Shown here piece after piece: positions 16,560 through 23,445 of a stretch of 23,445 nt of DNA (positions are counted from its first letter, which is position 1; the number at the start of each line of letters is the position of its first letter). Made by a program: the position numbers and the translations under genes. Source of the stretch: Dunaliella salina (lineage: Eukaryota > Chlorophyta > Chlorophyceae > Chlamydomonadales > Dunaliellaceae); NCBI GenBank assembly GCA_002284615.2, contig MU070354.1, positions 56,207 to 79,651 on the forward strand, written 5' to 3'. Under the pieces are notes generated by a model. That model was not told the origin of the DNA and did no database searches. It saw only the letters and a program-made list of their open reading frames with translations.

Positions 16560-16805
16560 GTGCGGAGTTGGTTTGTTTCAGGTGGGTGTGTATTTCGTGT
16601 GAACTTCACGCAGAATTCTCAACACCTCTTAGCATCATCATCATCTTCACAGCAGCAGCAGCAGCAGCAGCAGCAACACCAACAGCAGCGCAAGCAGCAT
16701 GTCAGGCAGAAGTGGTACTTGATGAATGCAGAGCAAGGGTCTCAAGCAATTGAGTGTGAAGACATTGAGGCAATAACAGCCGCTTTCGTCTTCATTGAAG
16801 CTTGA
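16560..16805 (+). other. Open frame around a (CAG)n tract, doubtful exon
   Basis: A CAG repeat of eight to nine units (about 16651-16676) lies in an 81-codon plus-strand frame. The frame gives a Ser run, a Gln run and then 'HQQQRKQHVRQKW'. A second frame reads the tract as poly-Ala followed by 'TPTAAQAACQAEV', and CATCTTCACAG just before it would be a usable splice acceptor. It lies on the same strand as the Ala-rich gene, so an upstream exon is possible. No phase-matched donor was found. Either reading may be chance; poly-Leu on the other strand is certainly a shadow. Confidence 0.2.
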
Positions 16806-17070
16806 ATTTCTCTTGAGCTGGAACGAGATAAGCAGCAGGATTCCTTTTATTGGTATTTTGTTTTGCTCGATTGGATATCCTACTTGGAAGATGGTAGACC
16901 TCCTTCCTTGATGCTGCCTACACCAGCATTGGGTTGTGAGCGACCACAAGTTCCAAACAGCAGTCATCCTTGACTGAAGTTTGCTTGTGCATGGTATTGC
17001 ACCGAGGAAATTGGTGAGGAGTGCATCATCAATTTGTTTCTCATATGTCATGGAGAATGCCAAAAAAGGT

Positions 17071-17278
17071 TGCGCAATGAGGGGTGCGCAGCACAAAAAT
17101 TGTTCCTTTGCTTTCTCAAGCAGACTGCGCAGTGGGGGGTGCGCAAAAAGGAAATTAAAGGCGTGGACTGGAAAGAAGGTTGCGCAACAGGGGTGCGCAA
17201 AGAGAAAATTAAACCCTTCTGGCTGCCAAAAAGGGTGCGCAATGGGAAAACTACATTCAAAAAAATTAGGGGTGCGTA
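17071..17278. repeat. 55-bp tandem array with paired TGCGCA palindromes
   Basis: TGCGCA begins at 17071, 17126, 17181 and 17236, an exact 55-bp spacing. A second TGCGCA follows at 17085, 17140 and 17194 (13-14 bp after the first), and the fourth unit lacks it. Between them is a G-rich run (ATGAGGGG, GTGGGGGG, ACAGGGG). The rest of each unit is diverged but A-rich. A decayed TGCGTA is at 17273. No gene overlaps it convincingly. Confidence 0.8.
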
Positions 17279-17426
17279 CTGGTCAGGATTCTCTACAGTA
17301 ATACCACCAGAGGGAGTGTGCAAAAGAAAGTGACAAGTTTTCCCATCCTGGAAATCATCATCAGTCTCACATACGTCATAAGGGGAAGACCTTATCATCG
17401 TCAGTGTAACGGATATGGAGTATAGG

Positions 17427-17505
17427 TGGCTGGAGACACTCCACACCTTGGGACATCTACGCGGAGAACCCACGGATGGCTGGAGACACTTCACATCCTG
17501 GGCTA
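17427..17505 (+). repeat. 50-bp tandem duplication
   Basis: TGGCTGGAGACACTCCACACC at 17427 and TGGCTGGAGACACTTCACATCC at 17477, followed in both by TTGGG/CTGGG, 50 bp apart. Two diverged units of a minisatellite or an old duplication. No coding signal. Confidence 0.7.
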
Positions 17506-17604
17506 CATTATAAGGCTTACGAATGCCATCCGTTGCATCCCGGGCATCGCCTTTTCACGAGTGTTACAGTCAGCCTCACAGGTTGCATAAGGGGGTTCCA
17601 GTGA

Positions 17605-17630
17605 TGTTCCATAATGTAGGTTATGGAACA
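17605..17630. repeat. Perfect 10-bp inverted repeat
   Basis: TGTTCCATAA and TTATGGAACA are exact reverse complements separated by TGTAGG. It could form a hairpin or be a protein-binding palindrome. There is no adjacent gene start to support a regulatory role. Confidence 0.7.
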
Positions 17631-18289
17631 TTTGTCATCTAACGTAGGGACATATGTCAAGGAAAGAGGGAAAAGGCCTCGTGCTGGGATCAGAAGCGTC
17701 TCTCTGTACGTATACTATGAGCATGTGCAGACTGTCAGTCTTTATGCAACAGGCACACAGAGCGCATGCTCACAAAAATTTGTCAGGATTACAGAGAAAG
17801 TAAAAATGTCGAGGAAATACATTTGAATGAAGTGTGAGACGTTGTTTGCATGCCTGGCCGCCTCCCCCATGATGCCGTGCATGGTTCCACAGCTGTCCCC
17901 GGCTTACTCAGCTCTATTCCTGGACCTCCCAAGACTAACAATTTCGAAATAAGGAGGAGGAGACCCTTCCGTGTTACACTCGACCTTCGGTCGATCTCTT
18001 TCCCTTGAGCTATTCAGCGAGCCACGAATAAAACATTGGATTTTATGTAGAGAGTTTGACGCGTCTGAAGGCAGCTATGACCTGATGGAAAAAAATTCCA
18101 AACTGTGATCATTGCACAATCAAATTGAAATGGAAAAAGTGTCATCCAGAAAAAGTTTTCGAAAAACAATATCATGATGTGTTTGCGCCGCCCTGTTTTT
18201 GGACTTGCGTTTTTTTCAATCCAGCTATTGCTCGCTTCGTCTACCAGGCTGCCTCAGGGTGTGTGCTGATAGAGTGGGCTAGTGTGCAG
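17631..18289. other. No convincing gene; small hairpin
   Basis: No exon could be linked in phase to the Ala-rich gene downstream. At 17980-17994, TCGACC-TTC-GGTCGA is a perfect 6-bp hairpin. A plus-strand open frame at 18125-18355 overlaps the first exon of the Ala-rich gene in another frame and is judged a shadow. Upstream exons or a promoter of that gene may lie here but I cannot identify them. Confidence 0.35.
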
Positions 18290-18351
18290 ATCTTTGGCTG
18301 CCTGCAGCTGCTCATGCAGCTCGAATTGCCCCTGGAGGCGGAGGAGCTGCT
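18290..18351 (+). CDS. Ala-rich gene, exon 1 of those seen
   Basis: Acceptor GTGTGCAG precedes it and donor GTGAGC follows. It has two leading bases, then 20 codons ending 'HAARIAPGGGGAA'. This is the least certain exon because only composition and phase support it; the acceptor could also be at the CAG near 18306. Confidence 0.45.
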
Positions 18352-19859
18352 GTGAGCTGAAATGCTCCAATGGCCAAGAACCGTTCATGGGTATCCCTTG
18401 ATCTCATAAGTCTTGGCTTCTGCTTGCCGCACAGGTAGAAATCTACTCCAGGGTGGCACCTCTGCAACGGCAACTGCCATCGCCAAGGTGCAAAATGTTG
18501 TCAAATGTTGTAATTTCTGTGCCAGAATGAGTGCCTGGTTTTGTGAATGTTTGTGCTTGCGGAGGTAGGGGGTTGTTGCAATTATTTTTATTCTTGGACC
18601 TGTATGGAAGGATTTTGATCAGAGACATTTCAAGGTAATCGATGCATAAGCATTCAACTGGGTTTGACCCAGGAAGGGACAGCATCTTTTAAGCCAAATT
18701 TTGTGTCTGGAGCACACACAGGCGATTGCCGAGGGCGACACAGACGCGGCGGCAAATGCCATTGCTGAGGCAACAGCCGCAGGACAAAGCGATGCTGTTG
18801 CTGCAGGGCTTGCACTTGCAAAAAGCACAGGAGACAGCTCTACCATTGCAAATGTAAGAACCATCAGAGGCAGAACTCCTGAGGTGATAATGGGAAGATG
18901 CATATTCTGTGTGCTTCTGCACATCTTTGGGACAGTGTGCATTGAACAGGTTGAAAAAATTTTGGGCAGGCCAAGCTTTTAAAAGCCAGAATACGTGATC
19001 ATCAATCCTCTTGATACTATTTGTCTGCAGGCTGTGTCGAGTGCCGTTTCACAAAAGGGTGCTGATGCTAGTGCTGTTGCTAGGGCCTTGTCTGAGTCCA
19101 TCCGTGGCCCTCAGGTAAGGGAAGGAAAGGAATGGGTTTCATAGCTGTACCTGCATACAAGGCCAGCTTAGCTGAAGCAAAAAAAGAGGTGCCTGTAAGC
19201 AAACCAGCCCTTAGGGGCGTCAAGAGCTCCCTGCCTCCCATGTGCTCAAAAGCACCCCCTTGTTCCAACTGCTTGAAATAACCAGGCCCAATTCTTTGCC
19301 TTCTTCCAACTATCTCAATAGTTCACCTTGAAGCCACGAATGTTAACAAGTCAACTTAGTGACCAGAAACTTGCATTCCCGTGAAGTAAACATCAATTTT
19401 AGCTCCCCGACATTCATACAGGAAAAATCCTGCAATTTTATTGCACTTACAGGTGATAGGGCGTACACTTTTGATCCAGATCGACCTTGGGTGATGAATC
19501 CTTAAGGCCTCTTACTTCTCACATGCATGTGCAGGGATTGCCAGCAACTGAGGAGCCAGACGAAGCAGGCATTAGAGGCGCTGTAGAATCAGGTGCACAA
19601 TGTCCTCACATGTAATTTTGGAGGCCTTGAGTGTGACAGAAGTGCGAAACCTGGAAGCATCAGGGGACCTTGGCATCACTCTTTTCTTGAATGATTGGCA
19701 TCTTCAATTTCTTGATCCTGTCACTGTCCAGAAAATTTGCCTGATTGGGGTGGGTCAGCCAAAGCATGGCTGGAGGGCATCCTTCACAGAGCGCCTGTGC
19801 AATACACTCTGCAGGGGATGTTGGTAGCATTGCCGACAGTGTGGCAAATTCTGAGAAAG
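18290..19859 (+). CDS. Ala-rich 16-residue-repeat protein, six exons, partial
   Basis: The only apparent host gene. Six exons join without any stop and with matching intron phases: 18290-18351, 18452-18487, 18722-18853, 19031-19114, 19535-19592 and 19815-19859. Introns of 100-420 nt begin GT (GTGAG, GTGCA, GTAAG, GTAAG, GTGCA) and end CAG. The 138-residue product is very rich in Ala. From exon 2 it follows a 16-residue repeat with Gly first, G-[DQA]-[ST]-x-A-x-A-x-A-[IL]-A-x-A, for five units (for example GDTDAAANAIAEATAA), then decays into a Pro/Glu segment and a GDVGSIADSVANSEK unit. Exon borders do not match repeat borders. The fold and function are unknown; I recognise no family. Both ends are missing: the first exon starts in phase and the last ends at a donor, with LINE A beyond it. 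Confidence 0.6.
18452..18487 (+). CDS. Ala-rich gene, exon 2
   Basis: CTACTCCAG acceptor, 12 codons reading GGTSATATAIAK, donor GTGCAA. An alternative acceptor at 18434 would give the same frame with 17 extra bases, but in a phase that does not fit exon 1. Confidence 0.55.
18722..18853 (+). CDS. Ala-rich gene, exon 3
   Basis: CACACACAG acceptor and GTAAGA donor; 44 codons, phase 0 at both ends. It carries the end of repeat unit 1, units 2 and 3, and the start of unit 4. Confidence 0.7.
19031..19114 (+). CDS. Ala-rich gene, exon 4
   Basis: TTTGTCTGCAG acceptor and CAG|GTAAGG donor, both close to consensus; 28 codons, phase 0 at both ends, with 'AVSSAVSQKGADASAVARAL'. Confidence 0.72.
19137..19260 (-). 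repeat. Short interspersed repeat R1, copy 3 (in intron)
   Basis: CATAGCTGTACCTGCATACA, then GGCCAGCTTAGCTGAAGCAAAA and GAGGTGCCTGTAAGC, match copy 2 at 15716-15808 and copy 1 at 3752-3850. It lies in the 420-nt intron between exons 4 and 5 of the Ala-rich gene and explains that intron's larger size. Confidence 0.5.
19535..19592 (+). CDS. Ala-rich gene, exon 5
   Basis: ATGTGCAG acceptor; 19 codons plus one base ('GLPATEEPDEAGIRGAVES'), donor GTGCAC. Without splicing the frame meets a stop eight codons later. The acidic, Pro-containing part departs from the Ala repeat. Confidence 0.5.
19815..19859 (+). CDS. Ala-rich gene, exon 6
   Basis: CTCTGCAG acceptor and AAAG|GTGAGG donor; 45 nt, phase 1 at both ends, completing a Gly codon and reading 'DVGSIADSVANSEK', which resembles a repeat unit. 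The tail of antisense LINE A begins 27 bp after the donor, so the next intron would contain the whole 3.3-kb element. Confidence 0.55.
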
Positions 19860-19886
19860 GTGAGGTGAGGGACAGGGAGTGATATA

Positions 19887-19937
19887 AGAAAAGGAAAGAA
19901 AAGGAAAACTACATAGGTAGAGAAACTCTCCCTACAT
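19887..19937 (-). repeat. 3' hairpin and tail of LINE A
   Basis: Plus-strand tail-like GAAAAGGAAAGAAAAGGAAAA at about 19888-19908, then the hairpin at 19913-19935 with AGAG/CTCT and TAGG/CCTA pairs around TTT and one G-A mismatch. Same arrangement as in B and F. Confidence 0.7.
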
Positions 19938-20015
19938 CAATTAAGGAAAAGGAGACACATTGGCTCAAAAAAGAGCCGTGAGCCCCCTCCACCACAAGGT
20001 TTGAAAAAGAGGAAG

Positions 20016-20747
20016 CTAATGGGGATCTGGAGTGTTACTAGAAGCACCTGGCTCTAGAACCTGCCTGTGGGAAGTATTCTCGTTTTCATAAGCGCGGCGC
20101 GTGGAGACTAGTTTGTGGGCATATTGAACGGAATGGGCATGAAGATGTTGAGCAAGCTTAGTGGTACGCTGGTGATCCAGTCCTAGTTGTTAAAATTGCT
20201 TCAGGGTATGCTCAGTATAAATAGTTCCACCAACACCCAAGGGAACAGGGTGAATTGTAACAGCTTTAGCGTTAGTAAGTTTACACAGGACTGCATGCTG
20301 CTGCCTTGCCGTGTTCAACTGATGCTCTGGCCTTGTGTCTTCACAGAACTTGATTTCAAGTAGGTGCACATGGCGTTCATTCGCATAAAGTTCATGGGGT
20401 TGCCTCATGCGGCTAGTTCTGGTGGTCCTCCGTGTGGAGCTGCAAAAAGCGTGATGAGAATGGGTGGGAGAAACACCGTTTGAAGTATGTTTGGCATTGA
20501 AAGGGGTGATCAAAACAGCATCTGGTCGACTGGAGTTGAGTCTTTACCTCTCTGGAAGGTTACAAGGGAAAAAGGAAGCATGTAAATTCTGTTTGAGGCA
20601 TGTGTAGGGAGTTGGAGGTTGTGTTGAGCAAGCTTAAAATTGCTTCCCGTGTCTGTGTATACTAGGCCTGCCCCTGCAGGGCATTTGCTGAGGGCTTTTG
20701 TAATCATTCTGCCTGCAATGTTATGGCATTCAGTTCTCATGTTGGAG
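20016..20747 (-). pseudogene. PD-(D/E)XK endonuclease domain of LINE A
   Basis: Two adjoining frames (20740-20510 and 20513-20190) plus a C-terminal part. The PD motif lies at the frame border near 20515 ('DQMLF' in one frame; GTCGAC-rich DNA as in B). 'HLLEIKFCEDTRPEHQL' carries the ExK motif and 'PLGVGGTIYTEHTLKQF' follows. The family stop TAG is at 20016-20018. The domain would act as the target-nicking endonuclease. The ExK part is nearly identical to that of copy B, which suggests that both derive from recently active relatives. Confidence 0.7.
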
Positions 20748-20820
20748 CTTTCTCTTCCTCTAGCAGAGGCCCTCTAGGGACATCGCCATGTCCTTGGGCA
20801 CATGTAACACAAAAAAAAAA
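20748..20820 (+). mobile_element. 73-bp poly(A)-tailed retro-insertion with 16-bp target duplication
   Basis: Copy A has extra bases here relative to copy B. AGTTCTCATGTTGGAG (20732-20747) and AGTTCTCATGCTGGAG (20821-20836) flank the insert with one mismatch. The insert ends in a run of 10-11 A on the plus strand, preceded by CATGTAACAC. It contains GGACAT-CGCC-ATGTCC and CCTCT-AGC-AGAGG, two perfect small hairpins. It looks like the 3' end of a small or truncated polyadenylated RNA copied by a poly(A)-using LINE. The source RNA is not recognised. Confidence 0.75.
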
Positions 20821-21300
20821 AGTTCTCATGCTGGAGATGATATGGTTTTGGCAACCTGAGAGCATGTGTAGTGCGCTGTCCAAATGATGGCAGCCTGGGA
20901 GGGGGCAAGATGGATCAGTTGTCCTTTTAAAACGCACAGCATGTTTTTGGTTGTAGAGGGTGCCTGTGCGGTACTGCAGGATGGTACGCTTCGTGGGTAC
21001 AGAAATGTTGGGCATATTTCTGAAGGCATTGCTGATTTTTTAATCTATTTGCGGCAATAAGTTTTTATATAAGAGTAGTAGCCTGTTTTGGCATTGGCAT
21101 ATCCAAGCTTGTGTTTGGAATGCATGTGGGATTTGAGGGCATCATGGAGATTGGGGAAGTAGGTGATCTTTTGGGCGGGTGGTGGACCCGCAGGTGTGCC
21201 TGCAGCATGCACTCTTCTTTCTTGCTTGGCTAATAAAAATATTTGTAAAAAGATTTCCACCAGGATCTGCACCAGGGATCTCGATGTCTGCCACACAGTT
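20821..21300 (-). pseudogene. Connector and CCHC zinc motif of LINE A
   Basis: The frame from 21015 has the zinc motif 'CPLPGCHHLDSALHMLSGC' with all four ligands (Cys, Cys, His, Cys), whereas copy B has lost the last one. Upstream, in other frames, are 'FPNLHDALKSHMHSKHKLG' and 'AGPPPAQKITY', matching B. The connector is frameshifted near 21045. The zinc motif precedes the endonuclease as in R2-type elements. Confidence 0.7.
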
Positions 21301-21889
21301 CAGGGCTTGCTTAGCCTGATGTTTTGCAATAGAATCTGCACATTCATTTCCAGCGATGCCAGCATGGGACTTCACCTTGTAAATTCGAATGTTGGTATGG
21401 AAGTCTCTAATGAGAGTTGAGATCATTTTAAGGACATCTCCTTGGACATGTCTTAGGTGTTTCTCAGGGTAAAGAAGTTGTTTACATATTTGTTTGAGAG
21501 AGGTGAGGCTGTCTGACGCAATGTCTGCATGTTTGGTAACAATAGCAGCAGCAATTGTTGCTAATTGCAGTGATGGTTTTAGTAACCCCAGCACCGTTTG
21601 GTTCTACACAGTTCTTGCTGTCAGTGGACGGGCAGTAAACGCCTGCTCCAATTTCTTGCTTACTATTATGGACAAGGCAGCTGCCATCTGTGTATGCCCA
21701 TGTTCTCCAGCCAGCAATTTTGAGAGTGAGGATACTGGATTGGCTGGACACAACGTCTGTATTTTGGATGCTCATGTGTAAATTTCTAGGTTGCTTGGAG
21801 ATGTGTTGTTTATCAAATGGGAGGCGTTCCAGTTTGTTGAAACCTGCATGTGAGCATGTATGGGATTGAGACAGGGTGTCTGCTGACAC
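21142..21889 (-). pseudogene. RNase H domain of LINE A (active-site deletion)
   Basis: The first frame has 'TLKIAGWRTWAYTDGSC' and 'GAGVYCPS', the second 'IASDSLTSL' and 'IYKVKSHAGIAGNECAD'. Between them a deletion of about 8 bases near 21560, relative to copy B, removes the segment that encodes 'RAEL', including the catalytic Glu, and shifts the frame. Unlike B, the junction before NECAD is uninterrupted. Confidence 0.78.
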
Positions 21890-21892
21890 TCT

Positions 21893-22892
21893 TCAGCTTC
21901 CACCCTGTGGCTTCTTCCAAATCTCCTGTGGCCAGTCTTCGTTATGGTTGTTGAGATGGGCTCGAGCTGCAGTGTTCCAAACAGCAAAGATACGAAGGTC
22001 CCAGGTATGCTTAAGTAGAGTTACCTCTTGGTGAGGGCAGGATTGAGGGGCACTGTAACCAAGTTTCTCGAGAGGTATGGTTCCAAGGTCGTAACTGAGG
22101 TGGGGGTTGGCAGTGACAAGTTTGGAGTAGGTGTTGATTATCATGTCCTTATCCCAAGCCGGAAGGTCCATGAATATAGCAGTGGCCTCTGTGTTGAGAA
22201 TGGCAGAGTAAATGGCGTGTTGCAAGGCTTGGGTCATAATTCCCTATCCTAAATGGGATGGCACTGAGAAGCCTGAGAATTTGGTTGAGAAGGCATTATG
22301 AATGGCACCAATAAAAGTGTCTTGGGAGTCTGCACTCCTACAGTTTTGGTATTGCGGGTTTTGGTCTAGTGGAGAGGCCATCTTTTCTTGGGTTACCAAA
22401 GCCTATGTTTGAAGGGCAGTATAAATGTGAGTTGGGAAGGCTCGTGAAAAAGAGTCTTTGACCTTCTTGCTAGAGTACTTTCTTTCAAGCATGGATGTGC
22501 GGGAAAGGAGCCCTTGCAGCTCAGTAGCAAAGCTGCCAGGAGCTGGTGCTATTTTCTCGTGCATGCCAGCAAGCTTGGCCCAAAAAAAAGCCCTATAGAG
22601 TATTTTGAAGTGGTTTGAGGATGTCATACCAACACATCTGCCTTGTGTATATTATATGCAAGCCATGTATGCCGTGTAAATTTCTGAGAGAGTGAAAGGG
22701 GATGGAGGAGGGGGATGGCTGTGGGATCCTGTGTCTGAAGATACAGGATGAGGGGGTTGCTGATCTGTGGTCAACCTTGCGCAGCCAATGTTCGCATGAG
22801 CCTGTAGGTGTCATGTCTGCCTGAGGATTAGTGGTGTTAGTATCAAACGTGATTTTGTTGCACAACTCTGTGTCCAGTTTCTGCTGCCACAT
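21893..22892 (-). pseudogene. PCIF1-like methyltransferase domain of LINE A (frameshifted)
   Basis: 'NKITFDTNTTNPQAD' opens the region, as in B. 'ELQGLLSRTSMLERKY' and 'MASPLDQNPQYQN' follow, then 'FIGAIHNAF' for the FG loop and 'SGFSVPSHLG', where the xPPx motif is destroyed by a small deletion. The last frame (22237-21893) has 'TEATAIFMDLPAWDKDM' and 'TWDLRIFAVWNTAARAHL'. That frame has 'LPAW' where B has 'LLAR', so A keeps the better version of that strand. Not functional as read. Confidence 0.6.
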
Positions 22893-23228
22893 ATTGGTTG
22901 CATCAAAATTTTCAATTCCCCCTGTCTTTCAAGATTTGAGAGGGTATAATCTGCTGTGGGTATGGAGAGGTTAGGTTCATTCTGATGTGCTTTAGACTTA
23001 AGCAGACACTCTTTGAATTAGGCCATGTCTTCTGTAAATCCTCTGATTCCCAGGAGGGCTCCCAAGTGACCATCCTGAGTTCTTTTTTAGTTCGCTGCTC
23101 TCTTTTGATTTTTTGGGCATCATTAAGGCTCGCACAGACGGGACATGCCCATGCGTCAGCTGTTGCAATTTCTTGTCTTTGCTCATCTGAGTAGCACTTA
23201 AGTCCCTTCATGCATTCCCAATGGTATA
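22893..23228 (-). pseudogene. PHD finger end and linker of LINE A
   Basis: The frame from 23211 reads 'DEQRQEIATADAWACPVC', which contains the Trp and the last zinc pair of the PHD finger, preceded by a YHWEC-type stretch at the truncation point. The first zinc pairs are missing. The basic linker 'KREQRTKKELRMVTWEPSW' follows as in copy B. Confidence 0.7.
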
Positions 23229-23326
23229 TATCTATACACGTGTGTTTGTGTATGTGCGTATATATGTGTATGTTTACATGTATATGTAGAGTGAGTGAGT
23301 GAGTGGGTGAGTAAGTGAGTGAGTGA

Positions 23327-23375
<49 letters not shown>

Positions 23376-23394
23376 TGTGTGTGTGTGTGTGTGT

Positions 23395-23425
<31 letters not shown>

Positions 23426-23445
23426 TGTGTGTGTGTGTGTGTGTG
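23229..23445 (+). repeat. Compound GT/GA microsatellite
   Basis: Starts with alternating purine-pyrimidine TATATC/CACGTGTGT/GTATATATGTG sequence, then (GTGA)n from about 23289, then alternating blocks of (GT)n and (GA)n to the window end. The GT-block/GA-block pair occurs twice with near-identical lengths, so the unit itself was duplicated. It abuts the truncated 5' end of LINE A. Confidence 0.95.

Larger units (their letters stand above)
19887..23228 (-). mobile_element. LINE copy A, 3.3 kb, 5'-truncated in the PHD finger
   Basis: A minus-strand copy closely similar to copy B from the last third of the PHD finger to the 3' tail. Order: PHD end, linker, methyltransferase-like domain, RNase H, CCHC, PD-(D/E)XK, hairpin, tail. 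The similarity to B stops at about 23227, within the Y-H-W of the PHD finger, at the edge of a microsatellite. It has frameshifts and internal stops but different ones from B, so the two decayed independently. It lies antisense, probably in an intron of the Ala-rich gene. No convincing target duplication was found; the left flank is GATATAAG and the right flank is GGTATATATC. Confidence 0.8.

Noticed and set aside
16647..17096. Minus-strand open frame with a poly-Leu end
   Set aside because: The Leu run is the reverse of the (CAG)n tract and the rest has no recognisable motif.
17071..17278. CRISPR-like array
   Set aside because: The repeats are short palindrome pairs in diverged 55-bp units, not identical repeats with unique spacers, and the context is eukaryotic.
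17980..17994. Hairpin as a transcription terminator
   Set aside because: It is only 6 bp and is not followed by a T run, and intrinsic terminators of this kind are not expected in a eukaryotic nuclear genome.
18222..18259. Possible exon after the strong acceptor TTTTTTCAATCCAG
   Set aside because: It would leave an intron of only about 30 nt before the next exon at 18290, too short to splice. It may be an alternative start of that exon, but the frame does not support it.
18619..18942. Minus-strand open frames opposite the Ala-rich exons
   Set aside because: They are Ala/Ser/Cys-rich shadows of GCN-rich coding sequence on the plus strand; the plus strand has phase-matched splice sites.

Overview
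This window is eukaryotic, repeat-rich DNA, probably from a green alga. Three things point to a eukaryote: non-LTR retrotransposon (LINE) debris, GT...AG introns in a phase-consistent gene, and long microsatellites. The algal guess has low confidence. It rests on LINEs that combine RNase H with a restriction-like endonuclease, as in the Dualen/RandI type known from Chlamydomonas, and on a TGTAA hexamer-like signal just before a retroposed poly(A). No bacterial operon, rRNA or intact tRNA gene was seen.

Left part, about 0.4-15.6 kb: a stack of LINE copies inserted into one another. The oldest recognisable copy is on the minus strand. Its pieces lie at about 15.64-13.32 kb, 12.43-11.0 kb, 3.75-3.24 kb and 2.83-2.70 kb, split by later insertions. 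Those insertions are a 7-kb minus-strand copy (B, about 3.96-10.96 kb), another minus-strand copy (J, about 0.44-2.70 kb), short 5'-truncated minus-strand copies (D, E), and short plus-strand 3' ends (F, G, H). Several have clear 8-12 bp target-site duplications.

Read together, the copies give one polyprotein order: reverse transcriptase, long basic/proline-rich linker, PHD finger, a domain resembling PCIF1-type adenine N6-methyltransferases, RNase H, a CCHC zinc motif, and a C-terminal PD-(D/E)XK endonuclease. All copies carry frameshifts or stops. The RNA ends in a hairpin followed by a (TTTTC)n tail instead of poly(A). Base-pair changes between copies preserve the hairpin.

Middle part, about 15.6-18.3 kb: mostly non-coding. 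It holds a (GAA)n tract, a lone LINE-type 3' hairpin, a (CAG)n tract, a 55-bp tandem array of paired TGCGCA palindromes, a 50-bp duplication and a perfect inverted repeat.

Right part: at 18.29-19.86 kb, six plus-strand exons with matching phases encode an alanine-rich protein built on a 16-residue repeat. This is the only apparent host gene and it is partial at both ends. Just after its last visible splice donor lies LINE copy A (19.89-23.23 kb), antisense and 5'-truncated inside the PHD finger. Copy A itself carries a 73-bp poly(A)-tailed insertion with a 16-bp target duplication. The window ends in a GT/GA microsatellite.
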